From: JAPLUA01 sp964625855
Lineage (GTDB): Bacteria; Verrucomicrobiota; Verrucomicrobiia; Limisphaerales; UBA8199
Length of the DNA stretch: 64,000 bases
Direction: 5' to 3'
NCBI GenBank assembly: GCA_964625855.1
Contig: CAZVFC010000038.1
Span: 25,895 to 89,894, forward strand
Numbering within the stretch: the first letter of the stretch is position 1; each line of letters starts with the position of its first letter. Shown in pieces: positions 53,043 to 61,002 of the stretch. The notes below the pieces were generated by a model. It did not search any database. It saw only the letters and a list, made by a program, of their open reading frames with translations, and was not told the origin of the DNA. A program made the position numbers and the translations under genes.

Positions 53043-55573
53043 GGTTTGTTCCTTGGCAAGTTGTTCTCAGGAATCTTGGCTCGATAAATCCAAGCCGTGT
53101 TGTGGCTGGGACCGGCACCGCCGTCGTAACCGCAGAAATAGAAGACGCGGCCCTGTTCGCCGGGGAACGGCGACGGTTCGATGTCGCGGCAGCCGGTGAG
53201 CTTCGCGCCGGCGGGAACGGGATGTGCGGCGTCGTAGATGTAGCCCCAGTCGTAGCGCCCATCGCGGTGGCGAATGAGATAGCAGGAGCCGTTGTCCGGC
53301 GGATTCGGCGAGTCGGGACGTTCCACCCACGCGCCGCAGAGCCAGACGGTTTTGTCGCTTTTCGGATCGGTCACGGGCAGAAACCGGTTGTAGGCGGCGA
53401 TGGCACCGCGCCGACGTGCCGAGGGCGTGTTCCAGGCCTGATTGAAAAACTCCTTGATGTCGAGTTCCTGCTCGGCGGCGATAACGGCTTTGGTCGGATC
53501 GAAGCGCGCGATGATGCCGGGATACTCGAAGTTGGCAATCAACACCTGATGCTTGCCGCCTTGGGGATCGGGCACGGTGGTGAGGCCGCGCAGGAACCGC
53601 GACTGAAGCACGTCTTTGTCAATCGCCCAGCGATGCACCATTTCCCACGATGGCTTGAGCCCATCCACACGGCGATACAGCCCGCCATCCACCGGTTGCC
53701 CGTCCTCGCCGGTCGTGATGCGCGAGGCCATGTAGAGATCCCCGTTACACTCGGCGAAGCAGAGCACGCGGCTGTAGTCGTAAATCCGTCGACCCTTGCC
53801 GGGTAGCGCCTCAGCAGTGCGTTCCGGTTGCGCCTCCCAGCGGATGCCGCCCGGCGCGGTGGAATCGTAGCTGCCGCGGTGAATCCCGCCGCGATTCAAC
53901 CCGGCGAAGAGATGATGCACGCCGGTCACCTTGTCCACGTGCGAACCGAAAGAGCGCACACCGAGATTGCCGCCGGTGATTTCACTGCGCTGCCATTGGC
54001 CGGTGGCGTCGCTGCGGATGAACACGGCGCTCGCACCGCCCGCACGCGTCAGCTCGGATGGACTGGCGATGAGCAGGCGCGCGGGTTTCGGCAGCGGTTT
54101 GCCGTGAAGGTCGGTCGTGAACGCAAACGAAATCAGTCCCTCGACCCGCATGAAGTTTGGCTCGAAACCGTGGTCCACCTGCCAGGGTGCGTCGGGCGCG
54201 TCCTTGCGGAGAACCTGCGCGCCCGGCTTCGGGTCGCTGCCGGGACGGTCCTGGCCGTAGCCGATGGCGGCGAACAGTTTGCCATCGTGCCCCGCGAGCC
54301 ACATGGCCTCCGTGCCGCCCATGAACTGCCCGTTTGCGTCGCGCGTGCCGGGAAAATAATCCTGCGTGAAGACCAACCGCGCGAGCGGCATGGCGACCGA
54401 TTCGTTTCGCAACGAGTTGTTTATCGATGTGGGTGTTGCTGTGGTGGAGTCGGCGAGCGCGACAATCGGCTGCGTGCGCTGGTAGTAGGCCGTGAGTTCC
54501 TCGGCCGTCACGACGCCGTCCTGGTTGGCGTCGAGCCGGTCGAACAGCGGGCGAGATTGCTCCGGCATCTCGCCGCGTTCGATCTTGCCGTCGCCGTTCT
54601 TGTCGAACTGCTTCATCAGGATACGCGTGCGGTAGGCTTCCAACGTGCTCGCGGCTTCGGCGGCGGACTTGCCCTCGGCCTGCAACACGCGTTCCCTGCC
54701 GAGACTGGCGACGGTTTTCCCGCTGCGCACGCTCTCGATGAACTCCAGCACCGCCTTGGAAACCGGGTCATCCGTCGCGCCGAACTCGGTCATGAGCGAT
54801 TGATGCTCGCGGAACGACGAGGCGTCCACGACCTCCGCGCGCGTCCCTTGCTGGCGCAGGGCTTCCGCAAAGCCCGCCATGCCGCGTCGCTTGTTCTCGA
54901 TCGCCGGTCCGTAAGCGATGACGATCTGAAACGGCCGCAGGCCTTTGCTGCTGGCAACATGGGCACTGGGCGAGGCGTCGGCCCAAGCCGCAGGATCGTT
55001 CCCAAAGGCCGACCGGTAGGGACTTTCGGAACGGCGGTCGTTCGCGGCCACCGCGTTGAGGTCCATCGCGCCCGAATCGAGCGGGATCACGGCGCGGAGG
55101 ATGGAGAGCGGCTTGCCCGCGTCACCAAGACGTTTTGCGTCTGTGCCCAATAGCGCCGCCAAGTGCGCGCCGGCCGAGTGGCCAGTCAGGAAGATTTGCG
55201 CCGGGTCGCCGCCATACTCCGCGATGTGATCATGCACCCAGGCCACCGCTGCCGCCACGTCCTGAATGTGAGCGGGATGTGTGGCCTTTGGCGCGAGGCG
55301 GTAATTCACGCTCACGAAGAGGTAGCTCGCACCGCAGAAAAACTCAGAAAGCCGTCCGACGGTGCGCTTGTCACCGGCCATCCAATGACCGCCGTGGAGG
55401 TAAATCACCACGGGGCAGGCTTTGGCATCCGGCGGAGCATAAATGTCCAGCGACTGCAGGTTGGCCTCGACGCCCGGCGTGGTCGCGTAGCGGACATCCA
55501 GAAAGCGCCGGGATTCCGCGGGTGAAACCAGCGCCCCGGCCAAGCAGGCGAGGAGCACAGCAAGGAGCCTCAC
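53039..55573 (-). CDS. Secreted esterase with EF-hands and one unnamed domain
   Basis: The 844-residue protein has a signal peptide and an esterase domain (about 22-265; VIYLHGGHWMAGDKR, LTGHSAGAHLAALLG) closely like that of the gene at 43830. Two EF-hand loops follow (FDKNGDGKIERGE, LDANQDGVVTAEE, about 315-360). One copy of the unnamed ~430-residue domain, from LVFTQDYFPGTRDANGQ to FYFCGYDGGAGPSHNTAWIYR, ends the chain. Module order differs from the relative, where EF-hands come first. It is the first gene of the run reading down to 35.4 kb; its stop overlaps the next start by four bases. Confidence 0.82.
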   Translation of the reverse strand: MRLLAVLLACLAGALVSPAESRRFLDVRYATTPGVEANLQSLDIYAPPDAKACPVVIYLHGGHWMAGDKRTVGRLSEFFCGASYLFVSVNYRLAPKATHPAHIQDVAAAVAWVHDHIAEYGGDPAQIFLTGHSAGAHLAALLGTDAKRLGDAGKPLSILRAVIPLDSGAMDLNAVAANDRRSESPYRSAFGNDPAAWADASPSAHVASSKGLRPFQIVIAYGPAIENKRRGMAGFAEALRQQGTRAEVVDASSFREHQSLMTEFGATDDPVSKAVLEFIESVRSGKTVASLGRERVLQAEGKSAAEAASTLEAYRTRILMKQFDKNGDGKIERGEMPEQSRPLFDRLDANQDGVVTAEELTAYYQRTQPIVALADSTTATPTSINNSLRNESVAMPLARLVFTQDYFPGTRDANGQFMGGTEAMWLAGHDGKLFAAIGYGQDRPGSDPKPGAQVLRKDAPDAPWQVDHGFEPNFMRVEGLISFAFTTDLHGKPLPKPARLLIASPSELTRAGGASAVFIRSDATGQWQRSEITGGNLGVRSFGSHVDKVTGVHHLFAGLNRGGIHRGSYDSTAPGGIRWEAQPERTAEALPGKGRRIYDYSRVLCFAECNGDLYMASRITTGEDGQPVDGGLYRRVDGLKPSWEMVHRWAIDKDVLQSRFLRGLTTVPDPQGGKHQVLIANFEYPGIIARFDPTKAVIAAEQELDIKEFFNQAWNTPSARRRGAIAAYNRFLPVTDPKSDKTVWLCGAWVERPDSPNPPDNGSCYLIRHRDGRYDWGYIYDAAHPVPAGAKLTGCRDIEPSPFPGEQGRVFYFCGYDGGAGPSHNTAWIYRAKIPENNLPRNKP

Positions 55574-55580
55574 AGCGATG

Positions 55581-56231
55581 CTACTGCTGTTTACGTTGCT
55601 GCCAGCGGTCGCGGGCCTTCTCCATCATCTGCCCGCGGGCCTTTTCCCATTTCGCGTATTGCTCGGGGGTGAGCACTTTCTTGATCTCAGGCGACAACTC
55701 CTCGCGCAGGGCTTTCATTTGTTCCATCTTCTCCTGCGGCGTGAGGTCACTGTTCTGACGCAAGTCCCGCAACTTCTCCATCTGCGGTTTCAAGATCGCC
55801 TGAAGCTTCGCTTTCTGGTCATCGGTTATGTTCCATTCTTTTTTCGCGCTCTCCACACGCTCTCGCGCTTGCGTCTGGCGCTGCTGCATTTGCTCCCGTT
55901 GCCCGGGGGTGAGGATTTCCTTCAGCTTCGGCTCATTCTCGGTGCGGAGGGCTTTGAACTTCTCCATCTTCTGTTCGCGGGTGAGGTTCTGGTCCTGCCA
56001 GATTTCGCGCAGCTTCTCGCGTTGCGGTGCGTAGAGTTCTTTCAACTTCGCCTTCTGCGCGTCGGTGAGGTTGAGGTTCTTGGCGGCGTCCTGCATCCGC
56101 TCGCGCCATTGGGCCGCGCGCGCGCCGCCGAACCGGCCCGCCTGCTGGGTGGCGGCCAGGGCCGCGTTTTGCCAACACAACGCGCCGGCCACTGCGGCCA
56201 ACGCCACTACCAACTGTCTGTTCATTTTCAT
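55581..56231 (-). CDS. Periplasmic LTXXQ (Spy/CpxP-like) protein
   Basis: The 216-residue protein has a signal peptide (MKMNRQLVVALAAVAGALC...ALA) and three or four LTxxQ-type helical repeats: LNLTDAQKAKLKELY, NLTREQKMEKFK, NITDDQKAKLQAIL, DLTPQEKMEQMK. Spy and CpxP relatives are periplasmic chaperones or stress sensors made almost entirely of helices. The ATG at 56231 is followed by another Met two codons on; upstream codons look non-coding. It is divergent from the sigma gene at 56402, so the two may share a control region. Confidence 0.8.
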   Translation of the reverse strand: MKMNRQLVVALAAVAGALCWQNAALAATQQAGRFGGARAAQWRERMQDAAKNLNLTDAQKAKLKELYAPQREKLREIWQDQNLTREQKMEKFKALRTENEPKLKEILTPGQREQMQQRQTQARERVESAKKEWNITDDQKAKLQAILKPQMEKLRDLRQNSDLTPQEKMEQMKALREELSPEIKKVLTPEQYAKWEKARGQMMEKARDRWQQRKQQ

Positions 56232-56401
56232 AAGACTCGAATCGTTCGTTTCGTTCCGGCGGCTGTTTTGTTCGTTCGAAGCCCCGCCGTTTAGCTTCAC
56301 CTTAAACGACGACAACGGGTTCCGATTCGTTACCGAGTCCTGCAGACTTTCGAGAAAAGAATTGTGTAACGGGTTTTGGGTGCCGTTCGTAAGATAACCG
56401 G

Positions 56402-57004
56402 GTGCATGGCGAAGAAGCCAAAGCTCCCGAAGTTGCTCCGGACTTGACGGCGGACCTAGCCGCTTGGCAGCGCCACGGTGACGAGCAGGCAGCCCGACGG
56501 CTGATGGCCGCGCTTTATCCGAGCGTGATGTCCATCATCCGGGGGCGGCTTCCCCGGCGCGTGGCCGAGGAAGATCTGGCGCAGGAAGTTTTTGTGCGGT
56601 TCTTTGAGAAGCTGGGCAGTTACGACGGACGGGCGCCGCTGGCGCACTGGCTGTCGCGCATCGCGGTGAATGTCTGCATTGACGCATTGCGCGCCGAAAC
56701 GCGGCGTCCGGAGTTGCGTTGGGCGGATTTGAGTGAAGCCGAGGCCGAGGCGTTGAGCGCGACAGTGGCGGGCACGACGACCGAGTCGCCGGAGGCCGCC
56801 GCGGCGAGTGACCTGACGACAAAGTTGCTGGACGCGCTGGATGCGAAGGACCGGCTGATCGTCCAGATGATGGACCTGGAAGGCCGCACGGTCCGCGAGG
56901 TGCAGGAACTGACCGGCTGGGGCGAATCGGCCATCAAGATTCGGGCCTTTCGCGCCCGGCGCAAACTGCGCAAGACGATTTTGGCACTGGAGAAAAAGCG
57001 ATGA
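56402..57004 (+). CDS. ECF sigma factor (second)
   Basis: The 200-residue protein has region 2 (about 30-95: EEDLAQEVFVRFFEKLGSYDG, HWLSRIAVNVCIDALR) and region 4 (about 140-195: LDAKDRLIVQMMDLEGRTVREVQELTGWGESAIKIRAFRARRKLR). The start is a GTG at 56402; an ATG four bases on is in another frame. It overlaps the next gene by four bases and is transcribed away from the LTXXQ gene, so it may respond to envelope stress sensed by the LTXXQ-type proteins around it (inference). Confidence 0.85.
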   Translation: MHGEEAKAPEVAPDLTADLAAWQRHGDEQAARRLMAALYPSVMSIIRGRLPRRVAEEDLAQEVFVRFFEKLGSYDGRAPLAHWLSRIAVNVCIDALRAETRRPELRWADLSEAEAEALSATVAGTTTESPEAAAASDLTTKLLDALDAKDRLIVQMMDLEGRTVREVQELTGWGESAIKIRAFRARRKLRKTILALEKKR

Positions 57005-57297
57005 AAGCGAATGACCCTTGGAAGAAGCTGAGCGACGCCACCAGGCGGCGTTCTCGAACCCCCGAGCCCCCGACCGAAATGCCTTGGGGGTTCGATAATG
57101 CCGTGCTGGCCAGGCTGCGCGACAGGCGCTCGTCACCCGCCGAACTGTGGTTGCGTTTGGCCTGGCGCATGGTGCCCGCAGGGGCCGCCGTGTTCCTGGT
57201 CTGCTGGATTGCTGTTCGACCCTCCCCGGCGATCGGGGTGACGTCTGACAGCAACGAGTTAGCGGAGTTGTTGATTCAAGAGGTGTTTCCGCAATGA
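57001..57297 (+). CDS. Small single-pass membrane protein, candidate anti-sigma factor
   Basis: The 98-residue protein has a basic N-terminal half and one membrane helix (about 57-72, MVPAGAAVFLVCWIAV). It is coupled by ATGA overlaps to both the sigma gene before it and the Spy-like gene after it. Size, topology and position suit a short anti-sigma factor. There is no zinc-binding HxxxCxxC, so the family is unclear. Confidence 0.65.
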   Translation: MKANDPWKKLSDATRRRSRTPEPPTEMPWGFDNAVLARLRDRRSSPAELWLRLAWRMVPAGAAVFLVCWIAVRPSPAIGVTSDSNELAELLIQEVFPQ

Positions 57298-57716
57298 ATA
57301 TGACCACCTTCAAGATCCTTGTCAGCCTGGTGGCTCTCTTTGGTTTGGGAGCTGGCAGCGGCTATGTCGTTGCTAAACGCACCAGCCCACCAGCTTCCGC
57401 CCCGGTAGAACAGGCTATCGCCCCAACGCCCAGCCTTCGCACGAACCAGCCAAACCGTTTCTTTACGCGCTGGTCTGACGCGCGAATTACCGAATACCGC
57501 GAACTGCTCCATCTCAATACTGATCAGGAATCCGCCATGCGCGGTCACTTCGATGCCCTCGCGGCGGACTATGACACGCTACGCGCCGATGTCCGCAGAA
57601 AGATGACAGAATCCATCACGCGCGCGAATGCAGCCATTGCTCGCGAACTTACCCCCGAACAGCGTCGCGTCTTTTGGCAGCACTTGAGGGAGAAGGCCAA
57701 GAGGGTGGAAGATTGA
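57294..57716 (+). CDS. Membrane-anchored Spy/CpxP-like sensor
   Basis: The 140-residue protein has an N-terminal membrane anchor (about 6-27) and an outer helical domain with ELLHLNTDQESAMRGHF and ARELTPEQRRVFWQHL, an LTxxQ-like pair as in Spy, CpxP and CnrX/ZraP sensors. With the sigma factor and small membrane protein it makes a three-gene unit linked by 4-base overlaps, resembling the metal/stress-sensing CnrYXH arrangement (inference from layout). Confidence 0.72.
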   Translation: MNMTTFKILVSLVALFGLGAGSGYVVAKRTSPPASAPVEQAIAPTPSLRTNQPNRFFTRWSDARITEYRELLHLNTDQESAMRGHFDALAADYDTLRADVRRKMTESITRANAAIARELTPEQRRVFWQHLREKAKRVED

Positions 57717-57970
57717 GACATGGGTTCTTAACACCTCTCCATTCCATCAATAATGTCCAGCGTGCCTCGCGCCTCAATTGTATGGCTCGGTCGCGCCGTC
57801 AAGGTAGAACGCCCCCTTCTCCCCTGCGTCTCCACCGTTGACTGCGCTCGCTTCGCCGGGCAGGAACGGCGCTTAGGAAGGCACGCTGGGAGTGTGCATG
57901 TCTGGTCCAAAGTCGAGAAAGTCGAGAAACGGACTTGCCACCTGATTGATTTAGGCGCTATTGTTCAAGC
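57717..57970. other. Intergenic gap before the toxin-antitoxin pair
   Basis: Nothing specific is recognised in these 254 bases. They separate chromosomal-style genes from the defence/mobility patch. Confidence 0.3.
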
Positions 57971-58711
57971 GTGGCTTTAACTACGCGCCCTAATTTAATC
58001 AAGAGCCTGCAAACGGCCTTCCCGCGTGGAACGCCGTTCGATCATCACGAGCTGGCGACGCTGGGGGTGTCATCGGCGCTGGCGCATCATTATTTGAAGT
58101 CGGGATGGCTGGTGCGGTTGGCACGCGGCGTTTTCATGTTCCCGAACGACACCTTGCGCCCGGAGGATTGTCTGAAATTCCTGTCGCGTCGAGTGCCGGG
58201 CTTTCACGTCGGCGGCAAAACGGCCCTGGCGTGGCGTGGCATCCGCCACAATCTGCCCGCGCGCGAACCGCTCTCATTGTGGGGCGAAGGCAAAACCAGA
58301 CTTCCAGACTGGTTTCAGGAGCGATTCCCCTGCCGATACACCGCGCGGAATCCGTTTTCTAAACTGCCGAAGGACTCCGGTTTGCAGCCGCTGCCGGAGA
58401 CGCCGGATGGAGTGCTCGTGTCCGTGCCGGAAAGGGCGTTGCTGGAGATGTTGAGCGAAGTGGGCGTTCACCAGGGCATCGAGGAAGCGCGCAACATCAT
58501 GGAGGGCGCAAGAGCGCTGCGACCAGAGGTGTTGGCGACACTGCTCAAGAACTGTCGGCGCGTCAAAGTCGCGCGGCTTTGTGTGCGCTGGGCCGAGGAA
58601 TTGAATTTGCCCTGGGCCGCCGCGGCAAAAAGGGCGGCGGGAAACCGGCTGGGGCAGAGTCGCTGGACCGCCCGGTTCAAGGACGGAACAACCCTCGTCC
58701 TCAAGTCGTAA
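57971..58711 (+). CDS. AbiEi-type antitoxin/transcriptional regulator
   Basis: The 246-residue protein has an N-terminal winged-helix segment (PFDHHELATLGVSSALAHHYLKSGWLVRLARGVFMFP) and an AbiEi-like C-terminal part (FHVGGKTALAWRG, PERALLEMLSEVG). In type IV toxin-antitoxin systems this protein represses the operon and neutralises the nucleotidyltransferase toxin without stable binding. The start is a GTG at 57971. The stop overlaps the toxin start by one base. Confidence 0.8.
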   Translation: MALTTRPNLIKSLQTAFPRGTPFDHHELATLGVSSALAHHYLKSGWLVRLARGVFMFPNDTLRPEDCLKFLSRRVPGFHVGGKTALAWRGIRHNLPAREPLSLWGEGKTRLPDWFQERFPCRYTARNPFSKLPKDSGLQPLPETPDGVLVSVPERALLEMLSEVGVHQGIEEARNIMEGARALRPEVLATLLKNCRRVKVARLCVRWAEELNLPWAAAAKRAAGNRLGQSRWTARFKDGTTLVLKS

Positions 58712-59628
58712 TGGACAAAGCCTACATTGAAACCGTACGGCTGCTTCTCGAAGCCGCTCCCGTCATCTTCGAATCACCCTCTTTTGCCATCAAGGGAGGG
58801 ACAGCCATCAATCTGTTCGTTCAAGACATGCCTCGGCTGTCCGTGGATATTGACGTGGTCTACACCGACTACCAGACACCCCGCGCCAAGGCTTTGGCGT
58901 CCATCTCGGAGGCACTGGAAACGGCTCAGGGCCACCTGACCAAGATGGGGCTGGAAGCCGAGGTTTCAGCCACGAAAGAAGGCGACGAGAGCAAGCTGTT
59001 TGTCCGGCGCGGTCGCAACCTGGTGAAAATCGAAGTCAACCACGTCTTTCGCGGCACGGTTCTGCCGGTCGAGCGGCTCAGTCTGCGTCCTCAAGCCCGC
59101 CGGTTATTCACCACCGAATGGGTCGCACCGGTGCTGGCGCCTGCGGAGCTTTACGGGAGCAAACTGGTTGCCGCTCTGGACCGCCAGCACCCGCGCGATC
59201 TCTTTGACCTGCAAGGGATGTTTGAGCAGGGCGGACTGACGCCTGACATTGTGGAATGTTTCGTCTGCTATCTGGCTGGGCACAACCGTCCGGTGCATGA
59301 AGTTCTGTTCTCTCGTGACCACGACCTCACAGCCGCTTTCGAGAACGAATTGGTGGGCATGACGCGGCGGACTATTGCGATGGAACAACTGGGTGCCGTT
59401 CGCTGTAGATTAAGGACCGAACTCCCCTCCGCACTGACCGCAAATCATAGTAACTTCTTGCTGGGATTGGTGACAGGCAAACCAGATTGGAGTCTGATGC
59501 AGTGCCCGCATCTTGCGCAGCTTCCTGCGATCCGATGGAAGCTGCAAAACCTGGCCAGACTCAAGAAGGCCAACCCGCGCAAGTTTGCTCATCAAACGGT
59601 GGAACTACGTGTGCGATTTGGCTTGTGA
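58711..59628 (+). CDS. AbiEii-type nucleotidyltransferase toxin
   Basis: The 305-residue protein has the minimal nucleotidyltransferase motif FAIKGGTAINLF followed by LSVDIDVVY, with the Asp-x-Asp pair, and the KIEVNHV strand, then a helical C-terminal domain (DLFDLQGMF...). AbiEii toxins modify nucleic-acid or nucleotide substrates and can abort phage infection. The ATG at 58711 lies within the antitoxin stop codon (TAATG), a normal arrangement for the pair; a longer open frame upstream is the antitoxin read out of phase. Confidence 0.85.
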   Translation: MDKAYIETVRLLLEAAPVIFESPSFAIKGGTAINLFVQDMPRLSVDIDVVYTDYQTPRAKALASISEALETAQGHLTKMGLEAEVSATKEGDESKLFVRRGRNLVKIEVNHVFRGTVLPVERLSLRPQARRLFTTEWVAPVLAPAELYGSKLVAALDRQHPRDLFDLQGMFEQGGLTPDIVECFVCYLAGHNRPVHEVLFSRDHDLTAAFENELVGMTRRTIAMEQLGAVRCRLRTELPSALTANHSNFLLGLVTGKPDWSLMQCPHLAQLPAIRWKLQNLARLKKANPRKFAHQTVELRVRFGL

Positions 59629-59964
59629 ATGCTCGCTCCTCAACTTCAACCCGAAACGGGCAAGCCCCGTCGGAGAGGGGCTGTCGGAGTCGGCAAGGCA
59701 ACGGGGCAATGCCATTGGGGGATATGATTACGACGCTGCCCCCTTCAGTGGATTCTTCAGTAGCGGAGTAGTGAACGAGTAGAATCGGGTTCGCTCGGGG
59801 TAGTGGCAGAGTAGCCTTGACTGTCAGCGGTTTGGTGCGAAAATTTGCTCGGAAAACAGAGCATAAACCGCTCGATTCCGACCCTCGCCTCCATCTCCAT
59901 TACCCTTTATCTTCCGGGGTTTTCCCAAAACTGAGTTCCCTCCAGGGCCTCTTAAAGCCCAAAC
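59629..59964. other. Intergenic gap before the recombinase
   Basis: No gene is seen. The right end leads into the 12-bp tandem repeats. The stretch has several short G- and C-runs but no terminator I would trust. Confidence 0.35.
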
Positions 59965-59999
59965 GTGCACCAAAACGTGCACCAAAACGTGCACCAAAA
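59964..59999 (+). repeat. Three tandem CGTGCACCAAAA units
   Basis: Three 12-bp units follow each other, the last one diverging after the final A. The 19-bp string gcaccaaaacgtgcaccaa occurs here and again near 63912-63930 in the same orientation. The units overlap the first codons of the recombinase frame. They are a candidate attachment or recombinase-binding site. Confidence 0.6.
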
Positions 60000-61002
60000 T
60001 GCTGCCGCCTGCTGCATCCCAGAAAATTCCGTAATCATCCTCATTAATCCAAAGCAATACTGTTTCCCGCCAAAAGCCTCCTCTGCGATTTTGAAAAAGG
60101 TGACGAAAGACCGATTCAGACTTGTCCGGCTGGGCAACCGCGGCGGCATGTTCTATTGCAAAGACATGCAGACCAGGTCGCGCACGAGCCTGGACACGAA
60201 AGATCGCAAGGAGGCAGAGAAGCTGGTCTTTCACAAAAATGAAGCCGCGGCCCATCCTCACATCAACCGCCGCATCGGCATGGCCTACCTGGCAGGCTCC
60301 GACCCCGAGCTTTGCAAACGGACCTGGAAGACGGTAATGGAGGACATTATCAAGGATAAGCAAGGCCCCACGCTTCATCGCTACCACAGCGCTCTCAAGG
60401 ACAAGGCCTACGAGTTGATCAAGAGCAAGTTGCTGGTTGAAACCTTCCCGGATGATTTCAAGGCCGTGCTGCGGGCCGGAACCATCAGCACCAACGTCTA
60501 CTTGAGGCGTTTTCAAAACCACGCCCTCGACATGGGCTGGCTGCCAGCCCCCGTTCTGCCCAAAAAGAAGTTCGACAAGATCAAGCACAAGGAGGCGCGG
60601 GCCATCACCTGGGAGGAGCACTGCAGGATCATTGAGCGTGAACGCAACCCGGAGCGAACGGATTTCTATGAACTTTGCTGGCATTTCGGCGGATCTCAGA
60701 CCGATATCGCCAGCCTGCATGCAGAGGACATTGATTATGAGGACCGGTCGTTCGTCTACTCGCGGCGGAAAACAGGCCACCTCGGCGGCACGAAGATTGG
60801 TCCGAAAGCGTGGGAGGTGATTCTGAGACGCCCGCGAACCGGTCCGCTGTTCACTTACTTGATCACGGTTCGGGAAGCGGACCGCGCGACTGAGTTTAAG
60901 CAGCGCTGCAATGGCTTGGGAACCCGCCGCGACCGCATCAAAATGATCGGGAATGCGGTGTGTCTCCGCCACGCCCTACAAGATGTACACGCAGGCCCAT
61001 GA
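59965..61002 (+). CDS. Tyrosine recombinase, C-terminally truncated and fused out of homology
   Basis: The frame begins inside the tandem repeats (GTG), so the true start is probably near 60091-60100, before VTKDRFRLVRLGNRGGMFYC. The protein has the phage-integrase arm and core domains and a HFGGSQTDIASLHAEDIDY segment, in which the usual first catalytic Arg is Ser, a variant I associate with verrucomicrobial integrases. A KTG (beta-hairpin Lys) follows, then TEFKQRCNGLG. Where family members continue with the HSYRYAWAERA-like active-site part and the Tyr, this frame changes to RRDRIKMIGNAVC. The catalytic Tyr is missing, so it should be inactive. Confidence 0.65.
   Translation: MHQNVHQNVHQNAAACCIPENSVIILINPKQYCFPPKASSAILKKVTKDRFRLVRLGNRGGMFYCKDMQTRSRTSLDTKDRKEAEKLVFHKNEAAAHPHINRRIGMAYLAGSDPELCKRTWKTVMEDIIKDKQGPTLHRYHSALKDKAYELIKSKLLVETFPDDFKAVLRAGTISTNVYLRRFQNHALDMGWLPAPVLPKKKFDKIKHKEARAITWEEHCRIIERERNPERTDFYELCWHFGGSQTDIASLHAEDIDYEDRSFVYSRRKTGHLGGTKIGPKAWEVILRRPRTGPLFTYLITVREADRATEFKQRCNGLGTRRDRIKMIGNAVCLRHALQDVHAGP

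Noticed and set aside
59965..60000. HQNV repeat peptide at the recombinase N-terminus
   Set aside because: It is the translation of the 12-bp tandem DNA repeats, more likely a site than a protein segment.
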